A model generated the notes under the pieces. It was given only the letters and a program-made list of their open reading frames with translations, was not told where the DNA came from and searched no databases. This document shows positions 37,806 through 49,414 of a stretch of DNA of 64,000 nucleotides, in pieces; within the stretch, counting starts at the first letter, position 1; each line of letters begins with the position of its first letter. Position numbers and translations under genes: made by a program. This DNA comes from Desmodus rotundus (Eukaryota; Chordata; Mammalia; Chiroptera; Phyllostomidae). The stretch covers positions 124,353,896 through 124,417,895 of the forward strand of contig NC_071391.1 in NCBI RefSeq assembly GCF_022682495.2, written 5' to 3'.

Positions 37806-37814
37806 TTCTAATGC

Positions 37815-38845
37815 CATCATAGGGTAAAGCAAATCAAACTGACGGGCAAAGAAGATGGAGAGCTTGTCTGTTTGTAGGTTGAATCCCTCCACTGCAGTAG
37901 AGGCAATTTCTGACAATGAATGGAACCAGCAGAAATTGTCAGTCTCCGCTACCCTCCCTGGTAAGCACCCTTTTTATTTTCTTTCTCCCTTCCCTTCACC
38001 TTCTTCTGCTTTCCTTTATAAAACAAAATCCCTCCTTTATTTCGTTTTTTCCCCCGTCTACCAACATGAAGTTGTTTCGTGTAGCGCTACACAATACCAT
38101 CAAGGGAACTCAAGGGAAGACCAGCCACTGCGGCAACCAGAGGCCTGATGCTTAAGCAGCATTAGACTGAGCAAAAGGACAAGACCCTCAGCCTCCAGGA
38201 CAAGAAAAGCAGGCTCAAGGAAGAGAACACTTACTGACGGTGGGAGAAGCAGCACTGGGAACATCCCATGCTGCCACTAACAAGACACAAAACCTAAGGG
38301 GGCAGGGAACAAATACTGATCTAATTTTGTAATTAAAGTGGTCCTTTGTCCAACATTTTGAAACACATTGATTTCAATAACATGATGCCAGCCTACCCGT
38401 CATACCCCCCCCACACATCAAAAAGTACATTTCTCCTGATTCTTGCTGCTAACACCAGAACTGTCAAAGTTTTATCAATTTGTATTTACTATACAACAGA
38501 TTGTCTGTGTTCACTTACTCTTTTTCGAATGCATTTCTATTCAAATATAAATCAAGAGTTGTATATAGAGCATTGTAAAGTTTTCTGACAAAGAAAAAAG
38601 TTTGCTTTATTTACTCTTTTCTACCCGCCTTTGATGTTTTGTTTTTTCTTTTTTGGCATAAATGCATCTATGGAGTTTATCCACTAATACATATGAGGAA
38701 TTCAGATTGCCATGGCATACACTTTTTAGAATGAAACTTCTTGCAAAATATTTTATACCTTTGTTATCCATCCAATAACAGAAATAAGAATCAAAATGAC
38801 CAATTTAGAAGATATAATCTAATATTTTGCTAGTAAGTACTATAT
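37815..38845. other. SRBD1: Unannotated intronic stretch
   Basis: No gene recognised. A short open frame at 37855-38148 lacks features of a protein family. Confidence 0.45.
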
Positions 38846-38849
38846 AATA

Positions 38850-39404
38850 CTGAGCTGGCCAAAAAGTTCACTGGGCTTTTTTCCGTAAGATGGCTCTAGT
38901 AGCACTTAGTTGTCTTTAACTTCATTCGAAACAATTTTGTTAGATTGTATTGTGACAGCTGTTACATCAGCGTGCATTTAAAAAAAATAACAAAATTGGT
39001 GAATTTTTGTGTAGCCATTTTAATGTTGAAAATGGAAGATAATACACAACATTTGGGCACATTATGCTTTATTATTTCAAGAAAGATAAAAATGCAACTG
39101 AAATGCAAAAAAAAAGATTTGTGCAGTGTGTAGAGAAGGTGCTGTGACTGATCGAACATGCCAAAAGTGGTTTTCGAAGTTTCTCACTGGAGATTCCTCG
39201 CCGGACGATGCTCCACAGTTGGGTAGACCAGTTGCAGTTGACAGTTATCAAATCGAGACATTAGTTGAGAAAAATCAACATTCTACCACATGGGAGACAG
39301 GCAACATACTCAAAATATCCAAATCAATAAAGTTATTGGTGAGAATGAAAAATGTGTCTTTTATTTTATGGACAAATGAAATGGACTTTTTGGCTAACCC
39401 AATA
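38850..39404 (+). mobile_element. Internally deleted mariner element, copy 1
   Basis: A 555-bp element with TA duplications at 38848-38849 and 39405-39406. The inverted ends read ...GGCCAAAAAGTTCA and TGGACTTTTTGGCTAACCC. It keeps the 5' UTR, the transposase start (ATG at 39032) and the DNA-binding half with DRTCQKWF and GRP motifs, then jumps to the 3' UTR. The catalytic D,D34D domain is absent; a complete mariner is about 1.3 kb. The coding remnant has frameshifts. The family resembles mariners known from bats and ruminants. Confidence 0.88.
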
Positions 39405-39406
39405 TA

Positions 39407-40479
39407 ATACTAATTATTAAAAATGTTAAGAAAGAATAACAAAAAAAGGAAAGAAACAAAGGAGGGCAGTGAAAAATAAAAGAGACAAAAACTAAGATAT
39501 ATTTTACCAGCAACTTATAGCCCAGTACTTTCTAACTCCAGCGGAATTGTTTTGGAAATAATTATACTTTGTGCTACACTCCCTAAGAGTCTTCTAAACA
39601 GTACTGTTGACAACCTCAGGGAACTCATACATTTTTGGTTTCCATACCTGGCTGGTTACCCCCTCCTCCTTTTTCCCCTTCTCTTACATTTGTTTTATCC
39701 CCCCAGCCCACCTAACCTCTACTTTTCTCTGAAGTGAACTTACACCTCTGCAGAAGTTATCAGCCCGCAGTGAAGGGAGACACTATCTACAAACTTCATC
39801 TAATACATTCACCGACCAGCAGTTTCCAGGCTGGATCGCCAAGCCCTGCTCTGGAGCAGCCTTCACCTTCAGACTTGCTTTTGGCCACTCAGATCGTGCT
39901 GGGGGAGGGGGTTTGGGGGACAGCTCTGACAGCACATGCCAAGCATTAGAGGACCACTCTAAATCAAACCCTTTTCTCATGATGATTTTGAAAGTACACT
40001 GAGCAGAGGGAGGAGAGGCTGAGTTGCTCAGCTCATCCGGCTGCTCCATTTACTTTGTATCTGCAGTCAGATCTTTACTTTCTGGGTTCACTACACATTT
40101 TTGGCTCTGCTATATTACACTGTGTAAATATTTAGAAAAAATAATTCCTTTCAAGGATCTAAACTTCCACTGTCGTTATGGCAAATGAACCTGTTTATGC
40201 TATGTTCATTAAGTAACAGCAAGCCTAAAAGAACTCAGGGATTTACTAACATATGTGATACACAAACATCACAATCATAAAGCTTCTCGTGGGGACATAT
40301 CAAGAACATGAAAGGCCAGTTTATTTTTACTCCCATTGCCCTGTAATTTTCTTTAACTCTACAACAACAGTCCTTAATTCAAACCTTTCCTATAGCTACA
40401 GGAATGGGGTCGGCTGAATGCGCATGAACTATACCCAAAACCTACCGCCATCTCCATTTAAACTTGCTTGACTCTAGAG
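39407..40479. other. SRBD1: Unannotated intronic stretch
   Basis: No gene recognised. Pyrimidine-rich around 39655-39725. Confidence 0.45.
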
Positions 40480-40640
40480 CAGTGGTTCTCAAACCTGATC
40501 CTGCATCACAATCTGCCGGAGGGGGTTGAAACACAGATCGCCAGGCCCCGCCCCCATCATTTCTGGTTCACCAGGGCAGAGAATTTGCATTTCTAGCAAG
40601 ATCACTGGTGATGCTGAAGCTGCAGGTTTGGAACCACAGA
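40480..40640. repeat. MER5A-like hAT-Charlie element
   Basis: Starts CAGTGGTTCTCAAACCTGAT and contains GCCAGGCCCCGCCCCCATC and GAATTTGCATTTCTAGCAAG in MER5A order, ending GGTTTGGAACCACAG. Confidence 0.82.
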
Positions 40641-41165
40641 CTTAAGATTTTGTTGAGGTGTAATTTACACTTCATAAAGTCCACCCATCATGAGCGTACA
40701 ATTCAATGACCTTTAGTAAACATGGTACAACCGTCACCCGAATCCAATTTCAGAACGTTTCCATCCCCAAGGATGCTTTGTGCCCGTTTGTAACCCGCAT
40801 TCTTATTGCCAGCCCAGGTATCTACTAGTCTACTTTCTGTCTCTATGTATTGACCGTCTACCTTACATTTCATACCACTGCAATCATAAAATACGTGGTA
40901 TTTTCTGTGCGGCTTCTTCACTTAGCATGTTTTGAGATGCAACCACGCTGTAACATCAGCACTTCATTTTTATTGCTGAATAGCTTTCCATTGTTCTAGA
41001 TATACCACCTTTTGTTTGCCCGTTCACCAGGTGAGTAGCTTCTGGGCTGGTTTCGGTTTTCTAGTGTTATAAATAATGCTGCTATAAATGTTCATCTGTA
41101 AGGTCTGAAGTGGGCATATGCTTTATTTCTCTCGAATAGATTCCTAGGAGTGGAAATGCCACACT
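40641..41165 (-). repeat. L1M fragment, antisense
   Basis: Begins TTGTTGAGGTGTAATTTACA, then GGTACAACCGTCACCC and CTTTCTGTCTCTATG, and later ATAAATAATGCTGCTATAAA; this is the inverted L1M 3' region with no open frame. Confidence 0.78.
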
Positions 41166-41169
41166 GTAA

Positions 41170-44070
41170 ATTTATGCCTAGGAAAAAAGAAAAACCTAAG
41201 CCCCTGAAAAATGTGACAGCTTAGTAGTTTCCAGCTGCATAGGCAATATGTACATGTCACTCACAGTATCTGCTTCTTTCCTGTTTTGTTTCAGCAAAGC
41301 CTACCATAAGTATTATCCTAAACATATTTACTCTTTTAAGGAAGAAAAGAGAACTTGTGACGAACTGGCTTTCCTAGACTATGGGATGAATACACCCAGC
41401 TGCAAAGGGGCCTACGGGGCAACACTGGTGGCATGCTGGCGTTAGAGAGCGTGGACTGCTGAGCCAGTGTTTTCAGAGTCACTGCCACTGGGCTCAAAGA
41501 TGTAAGAAATACGTCCACCTTGCAAATTAATGGGAACAAAGATAAGTGGTGAACCATGACAGAGGTTATAGAAAAGAGAATACTACCTGAAAGATACATT
41601 TGATTTACTTTGATATTTTTGTCTAATTGTATTATTCTTCTTTACCTCGGGACCTTTTAAAGTAATTCATATACCAGCTCAGCCCATTCTTGGCTGAAAG
41701 GCTATTGTACCTTGAATTAGGAGGGATCAAAGATGGCAGTGAAAATTCAACTCTCGTCTAGGATTTGCAAGTGTATGCAAATCCTGGACATACTTGCAAA
41801 TGTACGAAACATACTTTAAGAAGACAGGAAATGTTTGATCAGGTAGAAGCAATATTAAGATTACTCATTTCAAAGGTGAAACTCAAAATACTATGTTTAC
41901 TCCTTGATGATTTATTGATATCAAAATTGCAAATCATAAGATAAAGAAACTAATATGAACACTATTTTTGTAACCAAGACCACAGACACAGTCTGTACCT
42001 CTAGGGAAAAACTATAACAATAGGGTAGTTGAAAGATGAAGAAAATCCATGTAAATTTTCAACAAAAAATCCTTGTTTATGTAATTCAAGTTGACCTAGG
42101 ATCCTAAGCAAGAAGCTTTGTTTACTAAAGAACTACCAGGATTCCACTCTAAAATGTTTTCAAATATTTATGTTCTAATTCATGGGTCCTACTGAAAACA
42201 TAAAAGTCATTAGTCCTCTATGCTTTCCAACTGCTGGAGATGTATTTTATATTTCTACCAGGCTTCATGAATTCCACTACAAGGAGCAAGCCTGTTGTCC
42301 AAACACTCATTCACCCTTTTCCACGGAGCTACGTAAGCAAGAAGCAGCGACCCAAAGAGATGTCAGAGGATGTAGGTTCACATGTGACCCACTGTCTCGC
42401 AACACCGTCTGTCTCCCTATAAAGTAAATTACAGGGCATCTCATCTAAGCTCTTTACATTTTTTTGCAATTCAAAATAACTAGAGTTCCTGGAACATCTC
42501 TCCCAAATTATACCAAATTAGGCTATCATTATCTCTGTGATGTAACTGAACTTGGGATCCAAGATAAATATCATGATTTGAGAAACAGAGGAAAGAGTTT
42601 ACTCAATAGCATACAACCAGTTATAATTTATTAACAATGGTTTTGAGGCCTTCTTTTACACCAGAGTCCAAGTCCCTTCCTCAACCAATTACATACCGTT
42701 ACTAGAGGGAACGAACTCTTCAAATAATCACTTCTCCTGCCCTTTATTACAAACCAGCCCTCTGGCACCAGGACACTACGATGGCTCGATGGAAAAAAGG
42801 GAAGCAGCAGCAAGGACCTCAGGCGGAAGGTCCTACTCTGTCACCTGTGTGTGCATCTGCACAGCAGTATGATCCTGACAGAAGCCCACCCTCAAAAATC
42901 TGCAGTTTCCTTGTGGAATTCTTAGTAATAATGAGGAGTAAGAAGAACTACACCCCAATCCACACCATTAGTCCAGTAAAAGACACACAGGTGCACACAC
43001 ACAAAAATCACGAAAAGTTTTGCTTATACAAATTAGTATCACACCAAATAGGTAACAAAGAGAGTAAGAACACCAATACATCAGAATCTTCTATACAAAA
43101 CTGGTGTGGCTCTCCCCAAACTAACAGAACTATACCACTTCAAAAGTTCATCCATCTATGAACAAATGCCCTCAACCTAAGCCTGAGAAAAGCAAGAACG
43201 ATCAGTTTTATCTGTCTTCAGCTTGTCTGAAAATCCTGACATTTTTCAGCAAGTAAAGGTTCCGAATAGCAGGTGTCAGAAAGCCTCAGCCTCACAGGTG
43301 GTGCCCGAAGGCAGGAAAAGCAGCAGCAGTGTGTGGCCCTGTCAGAGCCACACAGAAGCTGCCTAGAGAGCACGCTCTGAAAAGAGCAAACCTCAGACTT
43401 ACTCAAATCAATCTAGTGCCGGATGCCACTATCGGAACAAGGCTCTGGTGCTGAAGATTAGCTGCCCCGAAAAACATTCAACTCAAGGCTTCCTCCAAAG
43501 GGAAAGGAGCTGAGTGCCATGGCACCTGTCCGTCTTCTGTCTGTCAGGGGGTCTGGCCGCACTGCCTCCCTCGACGCAGAGAAGAAAACGGCCACAGGAT
43601 GCTTTGCTTCATCTTAACAGTGGGTATTATTTTCTCAAACTCATTTTCAGTTACTTTAAAGGAAATAATATACGTCGCCTGCCTTTCCCTAATATGTGTA
43701 GCTTTCTGGAAGTGCGTTAAGATCCACTAAGTCAAACTACCTTCCTATAAGAAAGTCAGTTCTTAAGTACCCTCTTCGTTTTGCCAGTGGGGTAAAAGAA
43801 AACCAAAAAGTTAAATGAAATTAGACGGAGATCATCTGAAAACAAGACTTTAAAAAAAAAACCCAAAAACCTGCTCCGGACTGTTAGGTCGGATTTTTTC
43901 TACTTAGTTACCTACCCTCTGCCCGCTCCTTTACTTCCAATCATCTTTTCACAGGTTCCCCAACAATAAGAAAGCCTTGGAGCCTTTGAAAGTTGTTTGT
44001 AAAGGCCAATCAATAGGCATTTTTGTTTCAGAAGTTAGCATAACATGATGGTCTACTTTCCTCTCCTCAG
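41170..44070. other. SRBD1: Unannotated intronic stretch
   Basis: No gene or repeat recognised. An open frame of 126 codons (42781-43161, plus) is basic and low in structure and matches nothing I know. Confidence 0.4.
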
Positions 44071-44183
44071 ATCTTAGTCCCTGAAACACTAATGATTTCT
44101 GAAGAATACTCAGAGCAGGAGAAGCTGGAGAGGCATAAAAATAAGTTATTTATCAAAGGAGCATTCACCATCACGTCAGCTGG
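44071..44183 (+). other. Exon-like segment of unknown status, antisense to SRBD1
   Basis: The acceptor tract TACTTTCCTCTCCTCAG ends at 44070 and the donor TGG|GTAAGTA follows 44183; both are near consensus. One frame is open throughout (37 codons, with MISEEYSEQEKLERHKNKL in it); another frame has stops. It lies on the strand opposite to SRBD1 and resembles no known family. A non-coding RNA exon or chance match cannot be excluded. Confidence 0.25.
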
Positions 44184-44189
44184 GTAAGT

Positions 44190-47100
44190 ACACCAGAAAC
44201 TAAACAAGCTAGCATTCGCTCAGATGGGCAGTCAGTACATGGGTAGTGACATAACCCACCCAAGGGAAAGAAAATTCAGTACCATCTAGGTTTCTGTGCT
44301 TTATTGGAAGATACACAGGATCAGTAGGTCAGAGATGAACACTACCAAACACCACTTTCCCTCTCATATCTCAAAACAAAAGGCACAAAAAAGAGCTACA
44401 ACTTTGCTTGGATTTAAGTCAGTAATATTGTAAAATAATACAGTGTTCACGTGAGCACCTCTGGAACCATGCAGAACAAGCATGATGTTCTAGTTCCCTC
44501 TGTTCTGCTCAACAACATCCACTCCCCAGGGCCGCCCCGCTGGAATGTACTCATTTGCTATACCCCTGTGCCTGTTTTCACACTGGAGCAATTCACTGGA
44601 GTCCACATTATCTTGTTCTCTTCTCAGGCACCAACAAGTACTATTTTCAACTCCGTGCAGTTGCTCAAGTAACTTCTCATCTTCGTATTTTCAAATCTGA
44701 TTTTAAGGCCGATTAACACATAGAGCATAGAAAGGATAGAAGTAAAAACCCACATTCACATAAGGACTGAGTACTCTCACGTGTATAGTCTTCATTTTGA
44801 AAATCAAATGTGTTAATTAAAATTAAATAAATTAAAATCAAGTAAATACTAAATAAAAGTAAAATTTTCTAAATTAATTTCTGGTTCACCATTTATTCTG
44901 CAAGCTTCCATTTCTGTAAAACAGTTACTTTGACATGATTATCTGCCATGTCTGCCTTTTCTTCCTATACATTTTGCTAACTTGATTCCAAACTGTCCAG
45001 AAGCTCATGTTTTTCTGCCTGACCCACCGAAAGACAGAGGAATTTTGTTTTTCTCATTAACATGGATAAAAACCAACCCCTGTGCAGGAGGCCTGGAATA
45101 TAACAGAGACGAGTGTCACTAAAACCAAGTGAGATGCTGTTGTCGAAGAACATCCATTGCTCAAAATCATGCAAATGGACAAGCTCTGCACTGGAGTTGC
45201 ACTTAATACATATTTCAACTGAAATATAAGCAGAACTAGGATAAGCCCGATACAGTTATTCCATAGTTTTCAGTGTCATGGTGAAGCGCCATCATTTTCA
45301 CTCCCCAGCAAAGCAGGAGTCCAAACAGGGCACTTAAACGTGACCCTCGCTGTAACTACCTCTTGATTAAGCCAAAGCACAGAAGACCATATTTATTAAA
45401 ATCACTGAACATTCTCCAAAACGTAAAAATCAAGGTCTATGCAGTCAAATCTCCCTTTAGATTTCTAAATCTTTTACTATCTATTTTGATATCCCTGGAA
45501 ATTTTAAATCTTAACTGTTGGACTTTATTTTTTGGCAAGTGTATTTTATCTCAACCATGTTTAATGCTAAGACAAAATCATGGAACTGAGGACTAGGGTG
45601 GAGGGAACCCTAAAACTAACAAATGAGTACACAGAAGCTCCTGGCCTAATCTTACCTAAGAGGAATGACATCTTACCCAACCCCTCCTAAAAGAGTTCCA
45701 TGCCCCAAATTCTTAAATACTAGCCAGAAGATACTTATGTAATTTTAAATACACAGTACAGTAAAGAAAGTCAGAAGGTTGTTCAGGTATTTAGTCACAC
45801 TGTAACTTAAAGGTATGTACCCTTGAAAATTAGAAACAAATATAAAAATAACACAAGTTAGAAAAAAGCTAAAGCTGTGTTCTGGGATTCCACAAGGTAA
45901 AAAAAATTAAAAGAAAATTACAGCTGTCACTTACTATGGACTTAACACCATGTGTAAAGAAAATCCGCGACATAATCTGATCCTGAGGAATTTAAACTAC
46001 AGACTTCCTGATTCCACGTGCTGGCCGTCACCCCCAACAGTAAGTTGCTCGATGGCAACAGAACTTTAAAATTACTCTGTCCCCTAAGTTTGTCCTAAGT
46101 ATGTAGTCTCCATTACAAAGAAAGTTTTCAATGACTCGGTGTTGTTCTAAAAATATATGTTATATCAAAGAGCTCCAGTGAAATTTTCTGGTTAATTTCA
46201 AGTTTTCTAACTCAAACACATAAGTAAATTATAAGTAAAATTATAAGTAAAACTACAATCTCTACAGTAACGTTAATGCACATCACACACTTGAAGTCAT
46301 ATTTCAACATCACTTTCATTTGAAAGTTAAAGCAAAACCAAAAGATGTTAGAAACTCAAGTTACAAACTCAAGTGTGTGTCTATTTGTGTAACTGACTTA
46401 TACTCTGGGGGAAGATTGAATAGTGGTGTTTCTTCTTCATGAGCAACTATAAACACTGAATTGCTAAATGAAATAGATGATTTCATGAAAAATAGATATA
46501 AAAATGATTTAAACCATAAGTCTTTAAGAAACAAGTTATTTATAATCTTGGGCATTCATACAGAATGATATGAAAGATGTTAACCTTTTCCCCATATTTA
46601 AATGGGAGGAAAAAAGAAAAAGAAAGAAGAGAGAAAAGGAAGGGAAAGCAAGGGAAGCAGACAGATAAATATTTTCAAGAAAGTGAGTAAGTATGTACAT
46701 ACATACACCTACAGGACTGGAAAATTCACTAAAGTATTTTTTCATTAAAGTATTTTTCACCAAACCATGTAGGATACAAACTAATAATGGCTTGTAAAAA
46801 AGTAACAAAATGTAACCAATAGGCCCTAAGTAGTCTACTTCTCCAAACCTTTTATCCACCCTAATCTCTGGGGGACAAGTATACTGGTAGTAAAATGAGT
46901 ATCTTTTCCTTGCCTGGAATCTCTATCATTATGGGCAAGTTTGAGAGTATCCATTTCTAATCTTATCTAGTCGTTAAAAAACAAAAGCTCACTTATTAGA
47001 AACACACACACACAAAGAAAAAACTAAAAATTCCTTTTCCTTTTCTTTCAACCTACTTCCCAAACTTAGAAACCAGTCGTCTGTCAGCAGGTATTTTTCA

Positions 47101-47435
47101 AACATCCATTTCAGTTCCAATTTGGCTCTTTAAAAATTTCCTAATGTACTTGGTGAAACACAAATTTCTAAGATAATTTTTTCAGAAATAAATTAGCTAG
47201 CATGATATGTGTGTATACTGTATCATTGCTTCAAGCTTTAACTTCATTTAAAAATGTAAATTTTCCATTATGTAGAGTTACACAACAGCACAAAAAATAA
47301 CTTGTATCTGAAATTAGTCTATTCCATCATTTTCAATGCCAGGGGCAAACTTTTAAAACAAATTATACTTCTGAGTTGGAAGATGTAGACTATAATATGA
47401 TTAAAGAATAAAGAGACATAAAAATTTACACAGTT
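44190..47435. other. SRBD1: Unannotated intronic stretch
   Basis: No gene recognised. AT-rich near 44800-44880 with repeated TTAAATAAA-like words, and a purine-rich block at about 46603-46665. Confidence 0.4.
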
Positions 47436-47438
47436 TAC

Positions 47439-47569
47439 CTAAATCTATTGTCCTTATGGAAAGCTGTGATTTTGTCGCAAAGATTAGAATTTACTGCATT
47501 CGCCCCCCACATTGTAGTATCTACGGAAAAAAGCCTTTCAACTGTGGAAGAGGGGTTCAGGTGGCGCTC
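47439..47569 (-). other. Exon-like segment of unknown status
   Basis: On the minus strand the acceptor GGTCTTTTCTTAG precedes 131 nt and the donor AG|gtaaac follows. One frame is open for 43 codons and includes STVERLFSVDTTMWG. The sequence does not match the SRBD1 protein segment expected here. The VERLFSV words vaguely recall hAT transposase C-termini, but the neighbouring residues do not support this. An open frame of this length occurs often by chance. Confidence 0.2.
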
Positions 47570-47869
47570 CTAAGAAAAGACCTGCCGGGAGCTTCAACTC
47601 TCGTATTTAATGGATCACAGGGTTTACAACGTGCTGCAGATGTTCAAAGGCATTCCCTCTACTGGCATCACAATCATAGCAAGAGAAGACTTCACTTCAG
47701 GCGCCTGTCTAAGTCGTTTCCCTGAGATGTTTCTTGCCAAATTAAAATGTCAAAAATTATTCTATCGAATGCTGTCCCTGAGAAATCTAGCTCAACCCAA
47801 AGAGCAGCTACCAATTAGTAAAGTTGGGCCTTTTAGTGGGGGAAAAGTTTTCTTTTTCTATTGATATCT

Positions 47870-48855
47870 GAAATTAGTGGGGTCCAAAAAGAAAAGTTTC
47901 ATCTCAGCAGTTGGTTTAAGTGCTACTGATAGCTGTAATCACATGCAGGCTGCAGTTCCTTTTGAAAGGCTTTTCAAATGAACAAATACAAAGAAAAAAG
48001 AGAAACACAAGTGTTTTCCTAGAGAATGACAAGAGTTATAAAAAGCCAAGGTCGGAGATCCGGATATACATAAGTGAACCAACAAACCACAGTCAAATGA
48101 ACTCTCTGCTAACTCTTTGACAAGGTCAGTGCATCTATCCCTTGGCACAATAACCGACTAAATTTCAGATTGTAGAAGGTGCTTCAGGAAAACAAAATCC
48201 ACCACAAACCATTTAATGCTTCTTTATTGCTTTGGAAGAGCAAGTAAAATCCTCTGAGAAAAACATTTCCTGTTCACTTTGTTGTTTTCCAAAAGCTGCA
48301 TATCACTCTCAGACTGCCTTGGGGAAGTGTTCATTCATTAGTGGCCTAAGTGCACAGAGGTTCCTTGGCAACCAATGGCACTGCATCTTTTTCACCTGAA
48401 GCTCCAGATTAATTTTCGTAGCACAACATTTACAGCTTACCCACAGAAGTGAGCGCCATGTCCGTCCACTGGAAAGAACTACCAGTTGTCCATGAACTGC
48501 CCCCAAAGTTCTAAAACTTGATTGCAAACAGCAGGACTACAGGCAACGGGACAAACAAGCTCACAAAATAAGACTGTTCACATGAGGCATATGCTTAAGT
48601 TTGGCAAAAATCATTATATGACCTGTGGCTACTATTATCATATAACCTGTACCTACTAAAATAATCAAAAGGTTCGTTTTCAACTGTGGCAAGGGACAGT
48701 GTTAAAACCCAAAATTCAACGGTATATGAAGAAGTCTCTCGGGAAAAAGTCCAGGCATTGTTAATATAACAAGAATGGTTTGCACAACATCAATGTAACC
48801 TGGCAGCCAGGAGAGGGGACTGGAATGCATATGTGTGAACAATGATGGCTTCATT
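47870..48855. other. SRBD1: Unannotated intronic stretch
   Basis: No gene or repeat recognised before the mariner remnant. Confidence 0.4.
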
Positions 48856-48859
48856 GTAC

Positions 48860-49410
48860 TAGTCACTGGGGGCAGCAGAGGCCTTTGAGTGGGCATGTGT
48901 ACTGTGTGGCCATCGCATTCAAAATGACTGAGCGAGTAGAGCAATGAATCTGCATCAAATTTTGTGTTAAGCTTCAATATTCCTCCACGGAAGCTATTTG
49001 GATGATTCAGAACTCCACAGCTAAGGGCAACTGGTGATTGGCAGTTTCATCAGACAACATGCCTGCTCATGCATCATCATGTCTCATGCAGAGTTTTTTT
49101 GTGAAACATCAAATCACCCAGGTGACTCAACCCCCTACAGCTCAGATTTGACACTCTGCAACTTCTGGTTTTTCCCCAAACTAAAATCACCTTTGAAAGA
49201 GAAAGGATTTCAGAACGTTGATGAGATTCAGGAAAATACAACTGGGCAGCTGACGGCGACTGGGAGAACTGTGTGAGGTCCCAAGGTGCCTACTTTGAAG
49301 GGGACTGAGGTGTCATTGTCCTATGTACAATGTTTCTTGTACCTTGTATCTTCTTTAATAAATGTCTCTATTTTTGATATTACATGGCTGGGTACCTTAT
49401 GGACAGAACT
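48860..49410 (+). mobile_element. Ancient mariner remnant, internally deleted
   Basis: Contains the N-terminal start ATGACTGAGCGAGTAGAGC (about 48927) and, soon after, C-terminal transposase words: DNMPAHA near 49058, PPYSSDLTLCNFWFFPKLK near 49130, then the 3' UTR with AATAAATGTCTC (about 49358) and a right end near ACATGGCTGGGTACC. In an intact mariner about 200 residues separate these parts, so the middle is missing. The catalytic aspartate-containing YSxDL block is visible but the gene is broken by stops and frameshifts. TA-flanked ends could not be fixed. Confidence 0.75.
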
Positions 49411-49414
49411 CGTA

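Noticed and set aside
42781..43161. Plus-strand open frame of 126 codons beginning MARWKKGKQQQ
   Set aside because: Composition is unbiased, no family resemblance, and the frame continues through ordinary intron sequence.
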